Of a stretch of DNA of 64,000 bases, positions 34,445-45,109 are shown one piece after another (within the stretch, counting starts at the first letter, position 1; the number at the start of each line of letters is the position of its first letter). The notes beneath the pieces are model-generated. The model saw only the letters and a program-made list of their open reading frames with translations. It searched no databases and was not told the origin of the DNA. The position numbers were made by a program, and so were the translations under genes. This DNA is from Dipteronia dyeriana (taxonomy: Eukaryota; Streptophyta; Magnoliopsida; Sapindales; Sapindaceae). Location of the stretch: positions 8,295,596-8,359,595 of the forward strand of contig CM065298.1 of NCBI GenBank assembly GCA_032871835.1, written 5' to 3'.

Positions 34445-37400
34445 TTTACTTTCTTAACTGAAACAGATGGGGATACTTAGTCCGCATCTAATCTTCATGT
34501 TCCCAAATCGCCTCTTCTACTGCATGATTTCTTTATAACACTTTTACAAGAGGAATAACCTTAGTACGTAATACTTGTTCCCTTCTATCAAGAATCTCAA
34601 TAGGTTCCTTTTCATAAGTTAAATCTTCTCTTAACTTTACTGGTTGCTTGGTTAACACATGTATAGGGTCGACTATATATTTTCGAAGCATAGAAACATG
34701 AAATACATCATGAATTCTTAAAAGTTCTGAAGGCAACGCTAAGCGGTATGCCACTGCTCCCACTCGGGCAATGATCTCATACAGACCAATGTATCGTGGA
34801 CTTAACTTACCACGTCTTCCAAATCGAAGTATACCTTTCCAAGGTGAAATTCGTAGGAATACATAGTCACCTACTTTAAATTCAAGTTTCCTTCTCCGCT
34901 TATCTGTATAGCTTTTCTACCTATCTTGAGCAACCTTTAATCTGTCTCTGATGATTTTAATCTTTTCTGTGTGACTTGAACAAATTCTGGACCTAACAAC
35001 TTTCTCTCGCTTACTTCATCCCAACACACCGGTGTTCTGCATTTTCTCCCATACAGAGCTTCATAATTTTCCATTTCGATGCTAGCTTGATAACAGTTAT
35101 TGTAGACAAATTCTATCAAAGGTATATGTACATCCCAACTACCTTTGAAATCTATTACACACGCCCGAAGCATATCCTTTAATGTCTGAATAGTACGCTC
35201 CGATTGACCATCAGTCTGCGGGTGAAAAGCAGTACTAACATGCAATCTAGTTCTCAAAGCTTCTTGTAAACTGGGCCAAAATCTAGATGTAAACCGAGGA
35301 TCTCTATCTGATACTATGGATACTGGTGAGCCATGAAGACGAACTATTTCATCAACATAAATTCTGGCTAATCTGTCAAGAGAGTAAGTAATACCGATTG
35401 GCAGAAAATGTGCAGACTTTGTAAGTCGATCAACGATCACCCATACACTCTCGTGACCACTCTGACTACGAGGGAGTCCTACCACAAAATCCATGGTAAC
35501 ATGTTCCCATTTCCATTCGGGAATAGGAAGTGGTTGTGATAGTCCTGCTGGTTTCTGATGTTTTGCATTGACTTGCTGACAAATCAAACATTTAGAGACG
35601 AATTCAGCTATCTCTCTTTTCATACCTTGCCACCAGTAATGCTCTTTCAAAGTACGATACAGCTTAGTACTTCCTGAATGCATTGCATAAGCTGAAGAGT
35701 GAGCTTCTTCTAAAATTTCATTCTTGAGTTCCTTAATGTTTGGTATATACAGTCTGTTACCTAGAACCAATGTACCACCACTTCTCACTACAAAATCAGC
35801 TCGTAAGCTTTTCTACACTTCTCCCTTCAATTTAACTAAATAAGAATCTTGAGTTTGTAATTCCCGTATACGATCAATCAAAATAGGTCTACCTGAAAGG
35901 TAGCCAGTAATGCTCCACAATCTCGTGCTTCTAGCTTAACCCTCAATATTCTTAATTCAGCTAATAGTGGAAGCTGAAGATGATTTACCTTTCAATTCAT
36001 CCTCAAATGAGCAATAGAACTTGAAGACTTTCTACTAAGTGCATCTGCCACCACATTTGCCTTACCAGGATGATATTCAATCGTACAGTCATAATCTTTA
36101 ATCAACTTAATCCATGTTTTTGGCTTAAATTCAGTTCTTTTTGAGTGAAAAGATATTTAAGCTTTTATGATCTGTATAAATCTGACAAGTAACTCCATAT
36201 AAGTAATGCCTCCAAATTTTCAGTGCAAACACCACTGCGGCAAGCTCTAGATCATGGGTTGGGTAATTCTATTCATGCTTCTTTAATTGTCTTGATGCAT
36301 AAGCTATCACTTTCCCAAGTTGCATCAAAACGCAACCTAAATCATGTTTAGATGCATCACTGTAAACAACAAATCCATCGTTTTCGGTTGGAAGAGCAAG
36401 TTTTGGAGCAGAAGTCAATCTCTCCTTGAGTTCTTAAAAGCTCTTTTCACAAGCTTCTGACCATTCAAACTTCATCTCCTTCTGAGTTAATCTTGTTAAT
36501 GGTGAAACTATTTTAGAAAATCCCTCTACAAATCTTCGATAGTAACTTGCTAAACCCAAGAAACTTCTAATTTCTGTCACACTAATTGGTCGTTCCCAAT
36601 TCACTATAGCATTGACTTTTTTGAGGATCAACATAAATACCATCACCAGAAATCACGTGGCCCAAAAATGTAACTCTACTGAGCCAAAATTGACCTTGCT
36701 AAATTTGGCATAAAGTTGATTCTCTCTCAAGACTTGTAGAATAATCTCTAAATGCTCTGTATGCTCCACATCATCTTTAGAATAAATCAAAATGTCATCA
36801 ATGAACACGATAACAAATTTGTCTAGATAAGGATGAAATACCATATTCATCAAATCCATAAAAGCTGCTGGAGCATTTGTTAATCCAAATGACATAACTA
36901 GAAACTCATAATGCCCATAACGAGTTCTAAAAGCGGTCTTTTGTGTATCACAGTTTCTAATTCTCAATTGGTGATAACCAGTTCGCAAATCTATCTTGGA
37001 GAACTCCTTTGCTCCCTGAAGCTGATCGAATAAGTCATCAATATGTGGGAGTGGGTATTTATTACGCACCGTTGCTTTATTCAATTGCCGATAATCGATG
37101 CATAAACGTAACGTTCCATCTTTCTTCTTAACAAACAGAACCGGCGCTCCCCATGGTGACACACTAGGTTTAATAAAATTCTTGCTCACCAATTCTTCTA
37201 ATTGAATCTTCAACTCTTTCAATTCGGTTGGAGCCATTCTATAAGGTGGAATAGAAATCAGAGTCGTGCTTGGGACCAAATCTATCACAAACTCAATGTC
37301 TCTATCTGGTGGTAATCCATGATGATCTTTAGGAAATACATCTAGAAATTTTCTTACCACCGATATATCTTCTAATTTTACCTCCTTATCCCGAGTATCA

Positions 37401-37891
37401 ATTACATAAGCCGAATAAGCTGAACATTGTTTCCTGAGCAACCGTCGGACAGTGATAGCAGAAATAACACAAGAAGGAAGAATCTGACGTTCACCACAGA
37501 AAATAACATCCGACTCTCCTTGAAGTGTAAATTTTACCTCTTTTCGAAAACAATCTACAGTACCATGGTGTATAGCCAGCCAATCCATTCCCAAGATAAC
37601 ATCAAAATCATGTATATCAAGCAGAATTAAATCAACATGTAGCTCATGCTTATCGATTATGACCTTACTGTTCATATATATATTCTAAGCCAATAAAGAT
37701 TCACCAGTAGGTGTAGTCACTACCATACTAGAATCTAATGATCTTAATTCTACATCCGCATGCACCATAAAAGATCGAGATACAAAAGAATGAGTAGATC
37801 TAGGATCAATGAGGACATGAACATCGTGGCCAAAAATTATTAACATACCTGTAACGACATCTAGCGTGGTCTCGGCATCTTGCTGAGTCAT
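34445..37891 (-). pseudogene. Pol of gypsy C: protease, RT, RNase H, integrase, chromodomain
   Basis: Starts [15 protein letters not shown] at 37891, in frame with gag and without the two TAA stops seen in A1/B. Protease has VLIDPRSTHSF, so the loop Gly (G in D-x-G-S of sister copies DPGS) is Arg. RT (37675-36653) carries FIDD near 36802 and ends out of frame through the same 1-nt deletion as copy A1 (36681-36700). Integrase (35788-34937) is open for 283 codons, with HSSAYAMHSGSTKLY, CLICQQ, VSDRDPRF and TDGQSERTIQ. A TAG at 35813-35815 is shared with D. The chromodomain end has stops at 34533 and near 34490. One stop lies at 37676-37684. Confidence 0.87.
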
Positions 37892-39137
37892 AGCAAACCC
37901 CCTGCCTGAGTACGAGGTCTACCCTAATGACCTCTCTGTTGGTTGCCTCCAACCCCTGCTACACTAACTTGGGTTTTCTCTGTAGTTGTAGATTCTCCTA
38001 CTCGGGATCCCCTTTGCCTTTGAATCTGACCAGCGCCACTTTGCATTGGTTGAAAACCTATCTTTCTTTATTCATTGCCTCTATGAACTAACTCGGGGCA
38101 ATCTTTTTTTAAATGTCCAGGTTGCCCACATTGATAACAACCTGATCTCCCCAAATAACACTCACCATCACGGTGTTTTTCGTAAGTCGAACATAGAGTA
38201 CGCCAATCTCTACCCATACTAACACTCTGTTGCCGACTACCCATAGCTTGCTGGACTGAGGCTTGGCTAGAACCAAGTCCACGACTCTGTTGATAATTAC
38301 TAGTTTGAGCTGAAAAACTGCCTATTGCCTAAGGCATATTGCCATAAGAGCCTCATACTGACCAGTTACTACGCTTTTGCTTCTGTTGTTCAAATCTACG
38401 AGAGTTATTAAGGCCTCTCTCCACCCTCAATACAGCTTCAAACAACTTACCAAACTCAACATGTCCAGAAGTAGTCACTATTGTCTTAATTTCCGATCGA
38501 AGTCAATCTTCGAATTTTCTACACTTATTTTCTTTATCAGCGAGTACATACGGAGCAACCTTCGAAAGTTCTGTAAATTTCTTCTCATACTCTTCTACTG
38601 TTATAGATCCCTGTACTAGTTTGAAAAATTCAGCTATTTTCAAATCTTGATAGAAACGGGGATAATAATGATCATTAAACTGTTTTTTAAAATCCTCCCA
38701 AGTAATTCCTTCGGGAGTTCTTTGTTGAATTAGGGAGTTCTTCGTTGAACTGAGGCCCACCAATCATACGCTTTTTCCTTTAGAAAAAACGTAGCAAAAG
38801 AAACTTTCTGTTCATCGGTGCACCTCATAACTTCAAATACACGTTCTAGTTCATTCAACCAAGAACTAGCACTATCCGGATCTCTTGTTCCATCAAAATT
38901 CGTAGCTCCCAACTTTCGTACACGCTCAATTGAATTTTCAGGCACTCGCATTTGGTACTGGACCATCGCAGTCAACAGTTCTGTAATTCTATTCATTGGT
39001 TCCTCCCTAGGTTCCGATACATGTGGTTGAGCTATAGGTGGTTGAGGGTGTGATTCTATCTCAATTTCACCTTGGTTATCACTTCTCTCTCCAATGTCAG
39101 CTACCGGCCTTGTGCTTGGGCGGCCAACTCGACGCAT
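37892..39137 (-). pseudogene. Gag of gypsy C
   Basis: ATG at 39137 starts MRRVGRPSTRPVADIGE and is open to 38730, including NFDGTRDPDSASSWLNELER and AYDWWASVQRR. A ~20-bp tandem duplication (AACTCCCTAATTCAAC.. beside AACTCCCGAAGG, near 38705-38750) then shifts the frame. Reading resumes in another frame to a TGA at 38503-38505 that copy D also has. The zinc knuckle CYQCGQPGHLKKDC lies near 38105-38150. Confidence 0.86.
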
Positions 39138-39223
39138 GATGCTGTTACAAAATCAAAATTATGCTTAAATGCATAAAACTAAATGCAAACAATTACTCTG
39201 TGGTCTAAGGAATTATAAACCGT

Positions 39224-39238
39224 GCTCTGATACCAAGT
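39224..39238 (-). other. Primer binding site of gypsy C (initiator tRNA-Met)
   Basis: TGGTATCAGAGC on the minus strand (39235 down to 39224), three bases from the LTR. Confidence 0.9.
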
Positions 39239-40833
39239 TGACAGGACCCACCCCGACTCCTCTATCTTGAATACGAGGGAGTCCTTGTGGGCTGAACTTT
39301 TACTATCATGATAAAAGGACTTTCTACTGAGTTTTCCATATGAAATACTTTCTTTTAAACAAACAAAATGTAAGAAGAATATTGGAGAGTGAAAAATGTA
39401 CATAATTGCAATTTCTTTTCATATTTTCGTTCGTTACAAAAAGTTTGTCAAAAATGACCAATCGGAACAAGAACTGGCCACTTTAAAATCTAACACATCA
39501 GTCCGTCCCGATCAGAAATTTGAGCAGGCCGAGTAAGAAACCCGAGTAGGCAGAGTAGACCGAATAGGCCATGTGGGCCGAGTAGGTCAAGTGGGCCGAA
39601 TAGGTCAAGTGGGCCGAGTAGGCCGAACAGACCGAGTAGAATTCCGACCACGTTCTGACCATGCCTACCCTCCCGGCCACTTTACAGTCCCGACCATACC
39701 TACCTCATATTTCTAAATATGTACATGAAAATTTACAATGCATGACTTTTATGCTTCATGATGTCATCGAGTGACCCACCTCAACACTTCTGAGTCTGCA
39801 CAATCGAGCAGCTACCTGGATAAATATTTAAGAGTGAAAGGATGAGCGCTAACGTCCAGTGAGTGAATAAAAACTATTAAAAACACTTTTCTAAACCACT
39901 TTACAATAAGCATTCAGTAATACATGGTACAAGATAATATATCTACTTTCGTACTTAATAAACTGAATAAGCTGATGCTTCTCTTTACTGAACAAGAATT
40001 AAATACTTTATAAAATCTTAATCTGCACCAAATTCGTACTGGGGATATCCTCAATACGTAAGCTGAAATACTTCGGGCAAACATCAAGTCATGAATTACT
40101 TCTGGTCATACCCGTGCAGAGCTACTCAATTACTCTTTCTCTGGCCATGCTCGTACAGAGCGACTCTCTGGTCATACAAGTGCAGAGCGACTATATTTAT
40201 CTTTCTCTGGTCATGCACTTGCAGAGCGACTCATTACATGCACTTGTAGAACGACCCCAAAAGCCAACCATAATCATAACTTGGGAAGGATACGTACATG
40301 ATGCTTTTATAGAAATCATAATCTCTTCTTGATAATTCATAAAAATAATATAACTGATTCGGAATGCTAATATAAGCATAAAACATATACTTTCAGTTTT
40401 GTATCATCACCATCAATCATAAAAGCAATAAAAAGCTTAAAAGATTTGAAACAATTAATCTTAATCATAAAACTTGAAACCTGAGTTAAAAACAAAACTG
40501 AAACTTAATTCACTCACAACTTAGACGTCAAGCTTAATTCAGACTGAGTATGCTAGGTTCCCTTCGTCTTCTTTCCTTCTTCTCTTTCCTTTCTTCTCTT
40601 TATTTCTTCCGCTTGATTCTACTGCTTTCTAGCTCTCACAACGTTTATCCTCTAATATATATACTTATGGAAGGACACAGCTGAAGTTGTGAGCTAATTA
40701 ACCAAGCTCACAGCTGCCTGTCAGCCATACAATTTACTTAGGCTTACTCACCTGATGCCTTTTCTGCTTCACTCTTATCCTTTTTTTTTTAATTGGGCCT
40801 TTCAATTGGGCTTGAAAGACATTGGGTGTTACA
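39239..40833 (-). repeat. 5' LTR of gypsy C
   Basis: 1,595 bp, from TGTAACACCCAATG at 40833 to CTGTCA at 39239 on the minus strand. The TATA run is near 40655. It has the GAGTCGCT repeats (40105-40235) and CpG-rich arrays (39500-39700). It lacks the ~88-bp insert present in both LTRs of copy D. Confidence 0.9.
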
Positions 40834-40838
40834 TGGAT

Positions 40839-41390
40839 AGTTATATCGTGGCGGAAGAGATCATTCTTTCTTGGCCGAATGATAAGGTAGGGGGTCTATT
40901 AGTGAAGCTGGATTGTGAATCATTCTATTTTGGATGTAGTTATGGAGGATGTGGGTTTCGATGGTAGATGGAGACTATGGGTCAGGAGTTGTATATCGAC
41001 CCTGTTGTTGTCAGTTATGGTTAATTGAAGCCCTATAGAAGAATTCGCTTCGGAAAGAGGCCATCGACAAAGACTGCTGATGGCACCTTTTCTTTTTATC
41101 ATTGTCATAGAAAGCTTGAGTTGTTGTTTAAAGAAAGTTTTCGATTTGAGTATGTTAAGAGGTGTTTTTTTTTTCGTAATAGCGAGGTGCATGTTTCCCA
41201 TTTTCAGTTTGCAGATGATACTATTCTATTCCTCGAACCGAAGTTAGAGTATCTTGTTAACATGAAAAGAATTATACATTGCTTTGAGATGACTTCAGGG
41301 CTAAAGATCAACTTTTATTACGAAACTCTCTCTTTGCTTTTAACATTGTCAACATCTTCTCTACACTTTATATATATGCTGACGTATCAC
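40839..41390 (+). pseudogene. Old LINE, fragment 5: RT with catalytic FADD
   Basis: Continues after gypsy C: IVAEEIILSWPNDKVGGLL, a decayed block 2-3 segment, then HFQFADDTILFLEPKLEYLV (41195-41260), which includes the RT catalytic Asp pair, and CFEMTSGLKIN (41280-41312). Similarity fades around 41330. At least two frame changes. It matches the same region of LINE-2, so the families are related. Confidence 0.72.
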
Positions 41391-41715
41391 GCCTAATGTG
41401 GACCGATACAAAAATCAATATTTATGATCATATTAGAGAGATTCCACTAGTAGATTATCATATAGTTACATGTGATAAATGTAGAAATGTTGACACGACA
41501 ATGATTATAATTAAATAAAAAATAAAGGAAATTACATGTCATTACTAAAGAAGTCTTTTTATAATTTAATAAACGTAGAAATATGATACAAATGCATGGT
41601 CTTTAGATTTATTTAATAATAAATAAACAAGGGTAAAATACATATCACACCTATGTATCATTATTATTTTTTTATCTAATACTTGAAAATCATCTGCAAT
41701 AAAATAGTTTAAGAC
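41391..41715. other. Intergenic AT-rich region, 3' flank of the GDSL gene
   Basis: No coding or repeat structure recognised. On the minus strand an AATAAA (41613-41608) lies 103 nt after the GDSL stop codon and is the likely polyadenylation signal. Confidence 0.55.
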
Positions 41716-43758
41716 TTAAGCTCGCAGAAAATCAACCAAATTTATGGGGCTGCAAATAGACGATTCTTTTAAGCAACGTTTTGCTAATATAAAATGAGTA
41801 GTTTCACTGCCATGGAAAGGATCGAAGAAAACATGTTCATTTCTGTTATTGCAAGGAGCTATATCATGGATGCAAGGCCTAGTCCCATTTCCCTCTGCAA
41901 CACAACAACTGCCTCTTGTATTTGTAAAGCCTGTATGGAAATTACATTTGTAAAAAATTAATTAACTGTATATTATTGTTTTATTTATAATAATATGTTT
42001 TTATTTGGAAGATTTTTCCCTTTAAAAATAATAATAAACAAAAGTATGTAGACACTTAGTTTTAATATGCCTACCATATGAATTCGGTGAAGCAAAGATG
42101 TCTGCAAAAACCTTGTAAACATTTGCAAAAATGAACTTCGATCCGAAGAGTTTGGATTGCAATTTTGGCCACAAGTCAGAAAGGAGCTTGTTAAGTATTC
42201 GGGCACGCTCATTATATTTATCATCGCATGTCACTGACCGTTCCGAGTTAAATATCATTGGTGAACACCCCATCATACCAACACTATTCACTAAAAATTT
42301 ACGTGCACCCAGATCATATAGTCTCTAAAAAAATAAGAAAAACAAAATCAGATTTAGTATCATTTCAATATTAAACAAAAACTCATGACAACTCCATGCT
42401 AGTTTTATAATTTGTCAAATTTGTCTCAAAGGTTTTGAAAATTGCTTTGATAGATGAGATTTAAACGAAACCATTACACATTTACTGGGAAAAAAAAAAC
42501 ACAACCACACACTTAAGTAAGATATATCAAAGATGGAGTGTAGTTTATCAAAACCGTGTCAATGTTCTGAAAATTGCCTTGACTGATGAGAAGTAAACGA
42601 AACCGTTATATATTAACTCTAGAAAAAAAAACACGACCACACACTTAAGTATGATAAATCTAAGATTGACTTTAGTTTATTACCTTTATATTATCGGAGA
42701 ACTTTTGGGATATTGCTTGAGCGAATTTCGGGAAAGGAGTTTTTTGTTTCATGGTGTTATCAAGTAAATCATAGCCAGTGCTTATATCAGCATTCCCTAT
42801 GCTTATGAAAAATAGTGATTTTGACAAGTAATCAACCATCTTTTTTGGGCTATCGAACAAATGTTGCAAGTTCTTCACAGTAATTTCAAATAGACCAATC
42901 TGTCTATCGAACGTTAGGCAAGTTCCCTGTAATTAATGATAAAAAGTACACTAGAAAATCAACTTCCGCATCAAAAAACATTCTAATCTAATGTAGATAT
43001 TTGCATGCTCTTCTTCCTTTGGTATTCGAGTGTCATAGTTTGTGACTACTGAGTTTAAATCATAATAAAACTTATATGGTAAAACATATTTTTAAATTCA
43101 TTTTAATGCAATCGTAATCTAGGAATTGAGGATTCAACGTTCATATAAATTTTATATAAACAACTAAATCTTAGAATTGTTATTCATATAATGAGCATGC
43201 ATTATTATAGTGCTTACAAGAAAAATTCCGGTATCAGGGAGAACACCACAGGAACTAGATCCATAATTCACCCCAGTTTGCAATGTTTTATGCTCTTCTT
43301 TTGACAATCCCAAGCATGGAGGAGGAAATGGCAACCCGGCTACTTGGGCTACAACATCAAATGCATGAGTACAAAACAATTAATTAATTTTAAAACTAAA
43401 AAATGAAACAAAAAAAATCTCACAATATTTTTGTATCATTACCAATGAAGTCAGCTTCAATTCGACCATTGCTGAATCGACCGGTAGGTTTCCCATCAAT
43501 AAAATCTACTCCAAATGGTTTGTAATTAGCTTTGGACTTCGATGACATAAAATTATTATTTCCACTATCAACTGTAGAGTCTCCAAACACATATAAGGCT
43601 GGGACGTCAAATTTGATGTCATCTCCCAATTCTAGAAGTTTCAATAAATCCTTCCGATTAACATTCAATGGTGGTACCCTAACCACAACTCCATTAGACC
43701 CCAAAAGCAAATCAAGAAAAAGAGAAAACATAAGAAAATAACTTGTCCAACTTCTCAT
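41716..43758 (-). CDS. GDSL-type esterase/lipase, five exons, 384 aa, secreted
   Basis: Minus-strand exons are 43758-43443, 43348-43218, 42926-42684, 42324-42075 and 41930-41716; all introns are GT-AG and joined exons stay in frame (1,155 nt with stop). Residues 1-22 form a hydrophobic signal peptide, so secretion is likely. Block I is [15 protein letters not shown] with nucleophile Ser61. Block II is NYGSSSCG (133-140). Block III is SIGNADI (191-197), where plant GDSL proteins usually have G-x-N-D; here the Asn of that motif is Ala195, so the oxyanion hole may be altered. Block V is FFDPFHGSE with Asp350 and His353 in the D-x-x-H spacing. Plant GDSL enzymes hydrolyse acyl esters in the wall, cuticle or apoplast; the substrate cannot be told. 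Five exons and ~380 aa are normal for the family. This is the only intact-looking host gene. Confidence 0.92.
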
Positions 43759-43857
43759 TTTTTTTCCTTTTTTTTTATTGTAACTCAGCCTCCAAATAAT
43801 TCAAGTTTGAATGCGCAAGATTAAACTTTCAACTTTATTTGATTTGTTTGATTACTA

Positions 43858-43892
<35 letters not shown>
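43759..43892 (-). promoter_or_regulatory. Proximal promoter of the GDSL gene with (TA)n run
   Basis: A (TA)~16 microsatellite at about 43859-43890 reads on the minus strand into TATATAAGTAG (ending near 43853), a plausible TATA box about 100 nt before the start codon. Variation in the TA run could alter promoter strength; this is inference. Confidence 0.45.
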
Positions 43893-43893
<1 letters not shown>

Positions 43894-44545
43894 AGAATGA
43901 CCTGGACAAACACTATATTAGGTTTTTTAGCTGTTTTTAACTATACACTGTAAAATGTAACAAAACAATTGTTAATTTTAAAAGTTGTTATATATATCAT
44001 TGGATATTATCTATTGGCATGATCAGTATGTAAACAACATTTTTCTTTATCACTAAACCAATTAAAACAAAAAAACAAAAAATCTAAAAAGGGACATCTA
44101 CACTAATGAACTGTTATTTTTTAACAACATTTTCGTTAGTTTGATTAGTTTTTTATTTATTTATGATTTCTTTATTTGTACTTCTTTATTTTATTGAAGG
44201 AGCAGAAAAAGTTAATTTTATCATAAATTCGTTTATGATACAAGTTGATTTTTTTTTCTACACAAATGAAACAAATACTATAAAAAAAACAACCTTATAA
44301 AAAGTTTCTCATCTACTCACCACTTTGTTTTATCAAGAATGGTTTCCAATAATTTCATTTTACAAAACTATGATTGAATCAATCCGATCAAATCTTGGAC
44401 TACAATCAACAAAAATTATAATATTTTGACTTTAATAAACCCTTGGTACTAGAATCAATAATTTGATTTAAACGAGTAAAAATGTATTATTATTCCATTA
44501 TGTGTAAGAATTGACTGTTCAATTTATTTTAAATATATTTGATGA
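43893..44545. other. Intergenic AT-rich spacer
   Basis: No gene, long repeat or element end recognised. Low-complexity A/T throughout. Confidence 0.5.
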
Positions 44546-44700
44546 TATGAAGTTGGTCCAATGGTAAACCCCTCACACCTATACCATGAGATTGCAGGAT
44601 CGAGTTCTCCCCCTCCCTAAAAGACCCCGAATATATGTAATAGTGTAATACTTCAATAGATGTATATATTTGAAAATCAACATAAAACAATGTAGAAGAA
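44546..44700 (+). mobile_element. tRNA-derived SINE fragment
   Basis: Two RNA polymerase III promoter boxes stand at tRNA spacing: box A TGGTCCAATGG (44554-44564) and box B GGATCGAGTTC (44597-44607), 32 nt apart. The sequence between and after does not fold into a proper tRNA (no clear acceptor or anticodon stem), and an unrelated AT-rich tail follows. This is the pattern of plant tRNA-derived SINE heads. Right end and target duplication not identified. Confidence 0.5.
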
Positions 44701-44713
44701 AGCAATCCAAAAT

Positions 44714-45067
44714 TGTACGACCCAAATTTTGTTCCTTCTTTCTTAGTATTAATAATAATATTAATATAAATAGGAACACATTCATTCAGTTTCTTTTTGT
44801 TAAGGCAACTAAATCATCCGATATTAAAGCCCGATATTTTAGCAGTAAACCATTGATTCTCTAGCATTATTACAAATCAATTCAATGAGATTTGAAATAA
44901 GTCAATTTTCACATGATTTGAAATAAGTCAATTCCATATTTAAAAAGGATTTGAATATTTTAACAAAATCAATGGAATTGTACATAAGACCCAAATTAAT
45001 TCTCATTTTATTAATGATAATAATAATATATAAATAGAAACATATATATATATATACACACACATAT

Positions 45068-45109
<42 letters not shown>

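Larger units (their letters stand above)
32820..40833 (-). mobile_element. Gypsy C: complete Tekay/Del-type chromovirus copy
   Basis: 8,014 bp on the minus strand, bounded by LTRs and by the perfect duplication TGGAT (32815-32819 and 40834-40838). Removing it restores the old LINE reading (KDRKIMD into SYIVAEEII). It has all expected parts from primer site to chromodomain. The left LTR has lost its first ~27 bases at the internal side. Several stops and frameshifts make it non-autonomous. Confidence 0.93.

Noticed and set aside
43532..43741. Plus-strand 69-codon ORF over the GDSL first exon
   Set aside because: It is the antisense shadow of exon 1, which has a signal peptide and block I motif in the minus-strand frame.
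44551..44625. A functional tRNA gene
   Set aside because: Box A and box B are present, but no acceptor-stem pairing or anticodon arm can be drawn, so a SINE head is the better reading.
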